From NCBI GenBank assembly GCA_023134675.1, contig JAGLUQ010000018.1, forward strand, positions 1-10,711: a stretch of DNA of 10,711 nucleotides. The letters are read 5' to 3'. Position 1 is the first letter of the stretch. Every line of letters starts with the position of its first letter. The notes below the pieces were generated by a model that saw only the letters and a list, made by a program, of their open reading frames with translations, was not told the origin of the DNA and did no database searches. Below, piece after piece: positions 1-6,463 of this stretch. Source of the DNA: Candidatus Aenigmatarchaeota archaeon (GTDB lineage Archaea > EX4484-52 > GLR71). A program made the translations under genes and the position numbers.

Positions 1-1848
1 CTGAACGAAAGCATGATATCAATAAGAGTCATCAATCAGACAGGCGGAGCGCTTGAAAACATAAGCATATCTGTCAATGGGCCGACACCATACTCAGAAA
101 AGACAGATGCATCAGGATGGCTCAATAAGACACAGATATTATCAGGAAACTACACGATAAGCTTCACAAACGCTACAGAATTCACAGACAACGGATATTT
201 TGCACCACAAAACATCTCAGCCACTCAGACAATAGGAAACACCACATACATAGAAGTGACAGCTATAGAAAGGATAATAAATGTCACAGTCCATGCCTAC
301 GACATAAAAGATATATACAATGCATCAAAAGCAGAAATAACAGGCAACACCTTAAACATAAGCCTGACAAATGATACAGGCACCACCCAGAATAAGACAG
401 GAGATGCAAACAGCATAATTACAAGTAACGGAATCGCCAACTTCACAACACTGTACGAAGGAGTATACAGGATAAACGCGAGCGGACTGAACTACACATC
501 AGACAATGAGACCACATTCAACACGACCGAACCAGAATTCTCAAACACGCCACAGGAGATATTCCTGAAAAAGACAGACATGGCCTACATCAACGAGACT
601 GTGCTGTCAGGTGGGTTGGCGATAGGCGGAGCCCAGGTAAAGCTGTACTGGAACTCTACCACACTCCTTGAAACAATAGCAACAGACACTTACGGAAGAG
701 CAATTATCCCTATAAATGCAACAGTATACAATTCAACACTGCATCTTGAGATATCAAAAACAGGCTATGTAACAAAGACAACAGCACAGTTCAGCATAAA
801 TATCGGCGATATATATGACAACACGACAAGCATGACACTGGAAGACTCAGGTTACAATCCTCCCGGAGGCGGCAGCAGCTCAAGCAGTCCACCATCAACC
901 CCCTCATCCTATTTTCCGCCAAGCCCGCCACCCCAAGATAATGATACAGCAGAAGACATAGACATGATACAGAAGACATACGAATATCCTGAGACACGAG
1001 AAGAGATAGAATCAGAAATAATGAATAACGCTGATCTCAACAATATGCTAAACGAATATTTCGGAGACCTGTCAGAAGAAAACATCTATGAAATCTCAAT
1101 AGAGACAGAGACAGGAATCAAAGACTTCGAGATATCAAGAGACATATACACAGATGAAGAAGGACATACAGTCATTGGCATAAACACATACTACACAGGA
1201 GACAGCACAATAGAGACCCTGGCAATCTATGATATCCTGCCGCAAGAGCTGATAGAGATAAGCGATATAGCATTCACAGAATCATCGGCAGAGATATTCA
1301 CCGATATAGGCCGAAATTCATATATGTCAATAAATTCAGGCATAGAACCAAACACATATCACAGGGTTGAATACAGGACAGACAGAAAGATTAAAGCGTC
1401 AGATATAGATAGTTTCACAAAGCCGGTAATAGTTCTCACCGACATGGCAAAGAAAGAGGCAGTAACAGAACCGGACAGGACAGATATCATAGATGAACCG
1501 GAATCAAAAAAGAGTATCCTTGACTACTGGTGGATTTTCGCCCTTGCAGCTGTAGCAGTAATAGCTGGTGTGATTGTCGCAAGAAAAGCAGGAGAAAAAA
1601 GCACAGGAAATTATAGTTTCAGTCCAAATGAAACAAGAAAGCCATTGAATCCCCCCACAACGCCTGATGCAGGCACACCTTATGGCTTTGGAATAAGCCA
1701 GAACAAGATTGCGACTTTGCCCAAAAAAGTTGCCAGCACAGTAGAGAAGATAGAAGAAGAGATATCGGAAGATATCAAAAAAGTAGCCCGAAAAGAAGTT
1801 GCATACCTCACAAAACCGCTGGAGAAAGGAAAGTTCATAGTTGACTGA
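1..1848 (+). CDS. Membrane-anchored, sequon-rich surface protein (5' partial)
   Basis: The frame is open to the left edge of the window; an ATG at 13 is internal or an alternative start, so the gene probably begins outside. Numbering from that ATG, residues 1-280 look like tandem Ig/carboxypeptidase-regulatory-type beta domains and carry 22 N-x-S/T sequons. A Gly/Ser/Pro-rich linker follows (about 283-311), then a sequon-free domain (about 312-490). That domain contains an 'IYDILPQEL...I' stretch and a late 'IEPNTYHRVEYRTDR' stretch, resembling a recurrent C-terminal beta domain of archaeal surface proteins. A single membrane helix lies at 505-527 (YWWIFALAAVAVIAGVIVA), and a roughly 84-residue Lys/Glu-rich tail should be cytoplasmic. 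The likely role is a cell-surface or adhesion protein anchored at its C-terminus; the exact function is unknown. It is the only gene on the + strand and its 3' end overlaps truA by 14 bases. It ends in TGA. Confidence 0.85.
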   Translation: MNESMISIRVINQTGGALENISISVNGPTPYSEKTDASGWLNKTQILSGNYTISFTNATEFTDNGYFAPQNISATQTIGNTTYIEVTAIERIINVTVHAYDIKDIYNASKAEITGNTLNISLTNDTGTTQNKTGDANSIITSNGIANFTTLYEGVYRINASGLNYTSDNETTFNTTEPEFSNTPQEIFLKKTDMAYINETVLSGGLAIGGAQVKLYWNSTTLLETIATDTYGRAIIPINATVYNSTLHLEISKTGYVTKTTAQFSINIGDIYDNTTSMTLEDSGYNPPGGGSSSSSPPSTPSSYFPPSPPPQDNDTAEDIDMIQKTYEYPETREEIESEIMNNADLNNMLNEYFGDLSEENIYEISIETETGIKDFEISRDIYTDEEGHTVIGINTYYTGDSTIETLAIYDILPQELIEISDIAFTESSAEIFTDIGRNSYMSINSGIEPNTYHRVEYRTDRKIKASDIDSFTKPVIVLTDMAKKEAVTEPDRTDIIDEPESKKSILDYWWIFALAAVAVIAGVIVARKAGEKSTGNYSFSPNETRKPLNPPTTPDAGTPYGFGISQNKIATLPKKVASTVEKIEEEISEDIKKVARKEVAYLTKPLEKGKFIVD

Positions 1849-2596
1849 AAAAGAAAGACTCTTTCTCCAGCAAGCCCATTTTCTCATTTATCTCTTTTTT
1901 AATTTTATTGTCAGCTTCAAACCTGACCCCCGCATCAATATCAATAAGTATCAGGTTTTCTGGTTTTGCTGCCTGATATTTTTTACTGATCCTTCTTTCA
2001 ATAAGATCTAAGACATCATTCTCTGACAGCTTCCCGAAAGAATAGTCAGTCATGCATTTAACAATACGCCGTATCATCTGCCAGAGAAACCCGGTCCCAT
2101 AAAAATGAACAATCACAATATTGCCTGCATCCTCAACAGAGACATCTATATCTCTTACAGGAGATTTAGCTTTATCTTTCTCAATCCTTGCGAAGTTAGA
2201 GAAATCATGCTTTCCTGAGAAAAGTTTTGTCGAATGGACAAGCCTGTCTATATCAATCTTAGGAACCTCATCTTTCAATATAAGATAAGCATAATGCTTC
2301 TTAAGTGGATATCTTATCTTCCCGTCAGATTTCCCGATTACAAATATATCTTCCGGAAGCTCATGGTTGAGTCTTGATATACTAAGATTCCCTTTAGGCT
2401 CAAACACAGCCAGGTTGCCGCAGGCAGACACTCCTCTATCAGTCCGGCTCAATATCCTAAACCGAGAATCTGCATCAGAGTCTATAAGTCCAAGCCTTTC
2501 AAGCGCAGAGTTGATTTCGCCTTCCACAGTCCTGCCTTTCGGCTGTACCTGCGAACCGCAGAACCCAATCCCTGTATACGCAACTTTAAGTATCAT
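1835..2596 (-). CDS. truA: tRNA pseudouridine synthase A
   Basis: This enzyme should isomerise uridine to pseudouridine at positions 38-40 of the tRNA anticodon stem-loop in the cytoplasm. At 253 residues it is normal length for archaeal TruA. The family signature RTDRGVSA lies at residues 51-58, with catalytic Asp53. The N-terminal motif YTGIGFCGSQVQ (7-18) is a variant of the usual Y-x-G-x-x-F-x-G-x-Q-x-Q. HDFSNF (130-135), GFLWQMIRRIV (169-179) and the late A-x-P-E-x-L-x-L segment (210-217) are also typical. The ATG at 2596 gives the correct conserved N-terminus. No Shine-Dalgarno is visible in the 29-base gap upstream. A T-rich TTTTTATTT at 2617-2625 sits where a TATA box for a leaderless transcript would lie, but this is weak, and truA may simply be the last gene of the cluster. 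It ends in TGA. Confidence 0.96.
   Translation of the reverse strand: MILKVAYTGIGFCGSQVQPKGRTVEGEINSALERLGLIDSDADSRFRILSRTDRGVSACGNLAVFEPKGNLSISRLNHELPEDIFVIGKSDGKIRYPLKKHYAYLILKDEVPKIDIDRLVHSTKLFSGKHDFSNFARIEKDKAKSPVRDIDVSVEDAGNIVIVHFYGTGFLWQMIRRIVKCMTDYSFGKLSENDVLDLIERRISKKYQAAKPENLILIDIDAGVRFEADNKIKKEINEKMGLLEKESFFFSQL
1895..1900 (+). terminator. Possible archaeal oligo-T terminator for the surface-protein gene
   Basis: A run of six T (within TCTCTTTTTTAATTTTA) lies about 50 bases after the TGA at 1846-1848, inside the 3' part of convergent truA. Archaeal transcription often ends at T-runs. A short inverted repeat AGAAAG-ACT-CTTTCT (1852-1866) lies between stop and T-run. Weak evidence. 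Confidence 0.25.
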
Positions 2597-2625
2597 AAAA
2601 GAAAATACACAATAAGAAATAAAAA

Positions 2626-3621
2626 TCAGTTGGGAAGAATTGAATCTGGAAGGGCTTTGGCTATATCTATATATTCCTGCGTTCTCGAATCACTGCACCC
2701 GGCTCCAAGATATACTTTTATCATGCACTTTACAGCCTCAACATCAAGCTTGCGGTTGTAAGGGTCTGTAGTGTAATGCACAAGAGCCTTTCTCATCGTC
2801 TGTTTTGTTAAGCAGTTTCCGACAGATGTCTGGTTCACACATGACGAATCGCAAAAGCTCACGCCATCAGGTAGGCAGTCACCAACAAAATATCCGTCGC
2901 AGACAGATAAACCTCCAGTACAGCCACCAGTACCCGTGCTGTTGCACACAGAGTCATCAATAAACTGGCATGTGCTGTTGCAGATATCAATGAAGTATGT
3001 CTGTCCTACTGCATCACATCTGTCAGTCCTGAATCCGGGAGGTCTGCCGTCGCACTGCGCATCAGCACCGCATGCGAGACTGCAATTCCCGTCAAGGCTG
3101 AAAACACCGTTATTGCAGGTATAACCATAAGATATATTGGCGCAGATATAATTAGAATAAGGAGAAGTCACACAGTCAGCCACATGCGAATTTGTGCCTG
3201 TGCTGTAGGTCCCGAGGCATGCCTGATACCCGGAACATGAACCCGCTTCATAGCTGTATGTAATAGTAGCATCATCAGAAGACAGGCAGACATCAAATAG
3301 ATAATTACCCTGATCGCTTCTCTCTACATGCGCATTTGTCAAATCAGAAATATCCAGAAAATTTATATCAACACAACCATTATTAAGATCCACCCTAGTA
3401 GGTATGCCTCCGATAGCATCGTGACAACAGACTTTATATGGATAATTTGTCTATGTATACAGTTCTGCATGTGCATTCGAAAGGCTGGACATCCTGTAGA
3501 GCGTGATGTTTGGAGCATTGCATACAGTCTGAACTTCACAGGACAGGACTGAAAAGGCAGGAGCCAAAATTAAGAAGAGAGATAAAAGAGCGGAAACAAA
3601 AAACAGTTTTATAAATATCAT
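2626..3621 (-). CDS. Cysteine-rich secreted repeat protein interrupted by in-frame TAG
   Basis: Family not recognised. Reading from the ATG at 3621 gives 331 codons, with a TAG at codon 57 (bases 3453-3451) and TGA at the end. The N-terminus is a clear signal peptide: Lys5, then a hydrophobic core to about residue 23, with Cys28 in a V-L-S-C context that could be a lipobox. After the TAG the frame continues without a break. A 255-codon stretch beginning with GTG at 3393 (codon 77) is uninterrupted, but starting there would remove the signal peptide and the first repeat, so 3621 is the natural start. Residues 28-160 hold three repeats centred on N-[A/S]-H-[A/V] at 49, 96 and 144, each with Cys 16 residues later. 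The rest is rich in Cys and N-x-S/T, with about 26 Cys in all, and ends in a helical segment (about 275-331). Extracellular and disulfide-bonded by inference. The start lies 12 bases after the preceding gene, in the same frame. It may be a pseudogene, a readthrough product, or carry a sequence error. Confidence 0.75.
3142..3540 (-). repeat. Three protein repeats with N-[AS]-H-[AV] ... Cys signature
   Basis: Within the cysteine-rich protein, copy 1 has NAHA at residues 49-52, copy 2 NAHV at 96-99 and copy 3 NSHV at 144-147. The spacings are 47 and 48 residues. In each copy a cysteine lies exactly 16 residues after the Asn (65, 112, 160), preceded by an aromatic-containing strand (NYPYKV, NYLFDV, YSNYI). 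Cysteines also lie before each motif (34, 83, 135). The copies are too diverged to be recent DNA duplications. They look like a small disulfide-bonded extracellular domain. Confidence 0.75.
3451..3453 (-). other. In-frame amber (TAG) codon inside the cysteine-rich protein gene
   Basis: The + strand reads cta here, so the coding strand reads TAT ACA TAG ACA AAT TAT. The protein reads sensibly on both sides: NAHAELYT before and TNYPYKVCC after. In the next internal repeat the equivalent stretch is NAHVERSDQGNYLFDVC. With no gaps the TAG (codon 57) falls exactly 47 codons before Gln104. A single C-to-T change in a CAG codon would explain it, as would genuine decoding of UAG. Confidence 0.9.
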
Positions 3622-3633
3622 AATCCCACAGAC

Positions 3634-4272
3634 CTAACCGCAACACACACCAAGACTGGCACAGCACTCCTCTTTTGTCACAAGCCTAAGATCAGAAAGC
3701 CTCGTATTGCATGTATTGCCCTTCTCTGCCGCCAGGCATGCTGTCTCCTGGAGATCAGAAAGCTTAGGTCCTGCAGGCTTAAAGACAACTGGCTCTTCTT
3801 CAGGAAGCTCAGGACCAATATCAGATATATTGTCTTCAACAGGTTCACTACCATTATCTTGTCCTACAATGACATCTTGATATTCATCAATAATATTTCC
3901 TGAAGATATATCATCAATCTCTTCCAAAAGTTCAGACATAGAAGAATCATCATGACCGGATTCCTGGATGATACGCCGTGCATTATCTAAAGATATATCC
4001 CGCCTTGCCACAAGGCTCGTAGAATACCTCTCCCTGTCACTTACATCAAGCGCCTCAAGCTCAAGCTCTCTTTCCCTTGCTATAGACACCAGAGTCCTAG
4101 CCTTCTTTTGCTGATTAAAAGCGAAAAAAAGCTCAACTCTCTCGAAAAAAAGGTCAAAAGAATACAAGAAGCCTCCAGGCATAATGCCTGCACCAGAATT
4201 ACTAGAAGCTGCATAGGATACAGGCACGGCCGACAAGGATAACAACAATGCAAAAATGATAAGTATTTTCAA
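3634..4272 (-). CDS. Secreted DUF5667-like protein with C-terminal six-cysteine module
   Basis: The N-terminus is a signal peptide: MKILIIFALLLSLSAVPVSYA, probably cut near residue 21. Residues about 30-75 (IMPGGFLYSFDLFFERVELF, then AFNQQKKA and ARERELELEA) match the DUF5667 pattern: Pro-Gly, F/L-Y, an E-R-V-x-L helix, then a K-K-A...E-R-x-x-E helix. Helices continue to about 125. A low-complexity acidic linker runs from 130 to 165 (EPVEDNIS, ELPEEEP). The C-terminus (179-211) is a six-Cys module shared with the preceding gene product. The start is TTG at 4272, chosen because GAAGGTG lies 8 bases upstream and the signal peptide begins there. It ends in TAG, and the next gene lies in the same frame 12 bases downstream. 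Its molecular role is unknown; extracellular by inference. Confidence 0.85.
   Translation of the reverse strand: MKILIIFALLLSLSAVPVSYAASSNSGAGIMPGGFLYSFDLFFERVELFFAFNQQKKARTLVSIARERELELEALDVSDRERYSTSLVARRDISLDNARRIIQESGHDDSSMSELLEEIDDISSGNIIDEYQDVIVGQDNGSEPVEDNISDIGPELPEEEPVVFKPAGPKLSDLQETACLAAEKGNTCNTRLSDLRLVTKEECCASLGVCCG
3640..3738 (-). other. C-terminal six-cysteine module, copy in the DUF5667-like protein
   Basis: Residues 179-211 follow the pattern C-L-x7-C-x14-CC-x5-CC, with Cys at 179, 188, 203, 204, 210 and 211, and a single Gly after it. The stretch before the first CC reads L-V-T-K-E-E. The same arrangement, with one extra residue, ends the neighbouring 168-residue prepilin-like protein. 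It is likely a small disulfide-bonded or metal-binding tail. Confidence 0.75.
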
Positions 4273-4280
4273 GACAAAAG

Positions 4281-4287
4281 CACCTTC
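4281..4287 (-). promoter_or_regulatory. Archaeal Shine-Dalgarno GAAGGTG before a TTG start
   Basis: The coding strand reads GAAGGTG, complementary to the CACCTCC-type 3' end of archaeal 16S rRNA, with 8 bases before TTG at 4272. It supports that non-ATG start. Confidence 0.6.
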
Positions 4288-4309
4288 AAATTATATTTAT
4301 TAGGGATAG

Positions 4310-4317
4310 TATATAAA
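4310..4317 (-). promoter_or_regulatory. Probable archaeal TATA box for the DUF5667-like gene
   Basis: On the coding strand the box reads TTTATATA, close to the archaeal TATA consensus. It sits in the only sizeable gap of the cluster (4273-4320). Its distance from the TTG at 4272 would place transcription start near 4285-4290, just ahead of the ribosome site. This suggests the last two or three genes can be transcribed separately from the pilus genes. Confidence 0.5.
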
Positions 4318-4320
4318 AAC

Positions 4321-4827
4321 TCAGCAGCAAAGGTTGAAATCAGAACAGCAGCTTGCCTGCGTAACAATATCATTTGTTGCAAGACCGACAAGGTCGCAAA
4401 AACCATTGTATTCATACCTCAAGCACCATGCATTTGTCCTTATCTCCTGCTGCATGTTAACTTTTGCGGATTTTATTGTATAATCGATAGATATATTGTT
4501 CGGATAGACACCCATATATGTCACATCTTTCTCAAAATACAGAGAATACCCAGCCTTGCTAAGAACATCCCGCTCATATATCAGATATTCCTCAATATCA
4601 TCCGGTATAGATTCATGGTCAACCACAGAGATTATATTATTCAGATTAGATTCTATCTGCCTCATAAAAAAGACAGTCATATCACTCTGCATATATGACA
4701 GATCAAGTTCGCGATCCTGCGTAAGTATCTCATTCAGGACAGTAAGAGAAAACAGGATAACCACTATACCTATCACAAAGAACTGTCCTTTTCTTACCTT
4801 TGTTTTTACACAAGAAAATTCAGTCAT
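4321..4827 (-). CDS. Prepilin-like protein with C-terminal six-cysteine module
   Basis: The product has 168 residues. The N-terminus VRKGQFFVIGIVVILFSL (11-28) is a class III (prepilin-type) leader. The basic residues K10, R12 and K13 precede Gly14, the likely cleavage point is G14|Q15, and a single hydrophobic helix of about 20 residues follows. The remainder (about 36-168) should be extracellular. It contains a helix (about 45-70), a short beta region with one N-I-S sequon (111-113), and the C-terminal module C-L-x7-C-x15-CC-x5-CC (135-168) that ends exactly at the C-terminus. ATG at 4827 overlaps the preceding gene by 8 bases, pointing to translational coupling. It ends in TGA. It is probably a minor pilin or pseudopilin of the neighbouring assembly machine; the specific family is not recognised. 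Confidence 0.82.
   Translation of the reverse strand: MTEFSCVKTKVRKGQFFVIGIVVILFSLTVLNEILTQDRELDLSYMQSDMTVFFMRQIESNLNNIISVVDHESIPDDIEEYLIYERDVLSKAGYSLYFEKDVTYMGVYPNNISIDYTIKSAKVNMQQEIRTNAWCLRYEYNGFCDLVGLATNDIVTQASCCSDFNLCC
4324..4425 (-). other. C-terminal six-cysteine module, copy in the prepilin-like protein
   Basis: Residues 135-168 have Cys at 135, 144, 160, 161, 167 and 168. The spacing equals that of the DUF5667-like neighbour except for one extra residue before the first CC. C-L, Glu at the fourth position after the first Cys position, and V-T just before the CC pair are shared as well. Confidence 0.75.
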
Positions 4828-6463
4828 AATACCACGCTTTCCATTTCATAATATACGGCTGCGACATATCCTTATTCGCAAGCAATACAAACTCTTCAGA
4901 CATTATATTCATCGCATTGTCAGATACCTCAGATACTATATATGTTTTCGGAGACACCCAAAGCACAAGACTGCGAAGGAAATGCCAATCATCCCTAGAT
5001 ACGATATTATCTGTAAACCAGGCAGTCCTGCCTGTAAACTTCCCGTAATTGACAATAGACACAGGAAGATTCCCCCCATAGCTTGTCATAAGTTCAGACT
5101 CCATGACAACAAATCGCGACCTGTTCTCAAGAATGCTGTCAAAGCCATCAACATGATACACCTCATTGTCCATATTCAGAACAGAAAAACTATGCGGCAT
5201 CTCAATCCTGAATTTTATATAATTTCCTCTTGAATCAATTTCAACAATTGTATAATTGTTCCCGTCCAAAGAGAACATATCTCCTGAATAAATACCTGAA
5301 AAATTTCCGTCATTGGTGAAATTACGGTCCTGGTTCTCATCAATATAGACAAGATCGTAATCAATGCCTAAAGAATTGATTACAATAACACCATAATCCT
5401 TATGCTTAAGAGACATAATATTAAAACCATATATGCCGTTCGTTGAATTGATCACCTCTGAATAATTCAGCGTGTCTCTGTTGTCGCCGGAACAGGGTGA
5501 TGGGTTATTTACTGTGCAATTAGCTGTACCAATAGTATAATTAATATCACCCAAATATACATCAACAGTCCCTATAGTCATATTCCACCAGTCTGCATCT
5601 GAAATATTAAGAGTAACAGAACTCTCAGTGCTAAGATAAAAAGAAAATGCATAAAAATACTTATAGAGACTATAAATATCCTCAGAAGGGCGAGCATAAG
5701 ATATATAAGACTCCTCTGCACCAGAAGGCAACACTGTCGTGCTGTTCCACTTAAGGCCGAATATATCTTTTTGGACATCAAAATTCACAAGCGACTCATT
5801 GCTAAGGTTGGACACTTGTATTATTCCCTTACCTGACAGGAGAAAAGTTGAAAGTTTTTGATGATAAGTTGAATCCATAAGCGTTATGTTCCCTAGCATA
5901 TCAACATAAGACCCTTCAAAAGGGATAATCAGAACATCAAAATGCCTCCAGTCACCAGCCCATGTAGTATTGCGCACCTCAAAACGTGTCTCTCTTCCGT
6001 TTATAATAACAGATTCATCCTGACCGAAAAAATTCTGAGACATGTTAGTGCTATAGCAAAGATATACATCATTATCATATGTCAGGATCCCTACACGCAG
6101 AAGCGGATTTATAAGATTGTGCGTAGATATGGCCACGCCCATATTCTGAAAATCGGATATATGTGTCACAAGAGCCAAAAAAGAATCCTGGCTATCTGCA
6201 ACAAGCATATCTGTATAGCTCAGGCGGCTCATAACTTCCGCAATCTCACGCGACTCCTGGGAAAGCCTTGAGATGCGCCAGTCATTCCCATCCGGTACAA
6301 CATCAATTACCCTTGCCGAATAGCTCAGAAGAATCATGATAGCTATGACTGCCTCAAGGCTGTGTACAAACCCGTCACGCCGCCTGCGCGACGATGCACC
6401 ATTCAAGCACATTGCTTTCCCATAACCGCAAAATACCATAACAATCAACATGATTTGATTCAA
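4820..6463 (-). CDS. Large prepilin-like protein with GATase/ThuA-like regions
   Basis: The product has 547 residues from the TTG at 6463, which overlaps the upstream stop. The hydrophobic helix at 31-50 (GFVHSLEAVIAIMILLSYSA) follows RRRRDG and contains Glu37, as in type IV pilin-like leaders. An ATG at 6412 (residue 18) would give a more usual 14-residue leader, so the true start is uncertain, and no convincing Shine-Dalgarno decides it. FDVLIIPFEGSY (175-186), LLSGKGIIQVSN (208-219) and YGKFTGRTAWFTDN (473-486), then LRSLVLWVSP, resemble GATase/ThuA-like (DUF4350-type) folds. No catalytic Cys-His-Glu set was recognised. Between these regions lies a sequon-rich beta section (about 280-420) with a D-E-N-Q-D loop (375-379) and a domain shared with the 230-residue neighbour. 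Cell-surface, possibly a pilus tip or minor subunit by inference. It ends in TGA. Confidence 0.8.
   Translation of the reverse strand: MNQIMLIVMVFCGYGKAMCLNGASSRRRRDGFVHSLEAVIAIMILLSYSARVIDVVPDGNDWRISRLSQESREIAEVMSRLSYTDMLVADSQDSFLALVTHISDFQNMGVAISTHNLINPLLRVGILTYDNDVYLCYSTNMSQNFFGQDESVIINGRETRFEVRNTTWAGDWRHFDVLIIPFEGSYVDMLGNITLMDSTYHQKLSTFLLSGKGIIQVSNLSNESLVNFDVQKDIFGLKWNSTTVLPSGAEESYISYARPSEDIYSLYKYFYAFSFYLSTESSVTLNISDADWWNMTIGTVDVYLGDINYTIGTANCTVNNPSPCSGDNRDTLNYSEVINSTNGIYGFNIMSLKHKDYGVIVINSLGIDYDLVYIDENQDRNFTNDGNFSGIYSGDMFSLDGNNYTIVEIDSRGNYIKFRIEMPHSFSVLNMDNEVYHVDGFDSILENRSRFVVMESELMTSYGGNLPVSIVNYGKFTGRTAWFTDNIVSRDDWHFLRSLVLWVSPKTYIVSEVSDNAMNIMSEEFVLLANKDMSQPYIMKWKAWYYD
5207..5311 (-). 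other. Shared beta domain, copy in the 547-residue prepilin-like protein
   Basis: Residues 385-419 contain SGIYSGDMFSLDGNNYTIVE and then IDSRGNYIKF. This is the counterpart of the domain in the 230-residue protein. Just before it lies an Asp/Asn-rich loop, IDENQDRNF (374-382), that looks like a calcium-binding turn. Confidence 0.65.

Noticed and set aside
1852..1866. Perfect 6-base inverted repeat AGAAAG-ACT-CTTTCT just after the surface-protein stop
   Set aside because: It is low in GC, has no immediately following T-run, and lies in truA coding sequence, so it is not convincing as a hairpin terminator alone.
1504..1887. 127-codon minus-strand open frame
   Set aside because: It is antisense to the membrane anchor and tail of the surface protein and overlaps the end of truA; no coherent protein features.
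2626..3393. Taking the uninterrupted 255-codon GTG-initiated frame as a complete gene
   Set aside because: It would begin inside the repeat region, lack a signal peptide despite about 22 Cys, and discard the obvious in-frame N-terminal extension starting at 3621.
3328..3552. 74-codon + strand open frame over the TAG region
   Set aside because: It is antisense to the repeat region, and its translation shows no domain; the minus strand has conserved repeats through the same bases.
4556..5233. 225-codon open frame on the + strand
   Set aside because: It runs antisense to the well-supported 168- and 547-residue prepilin-like genes, has no recognisable domains or leader, and looks like a by-product of their codon use.
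5942..6271. 109-codon + strand open frame
   Set aside because: Antisense shadow of the 547-residue gene; Cys/His/Ile-rich translation without motifs.
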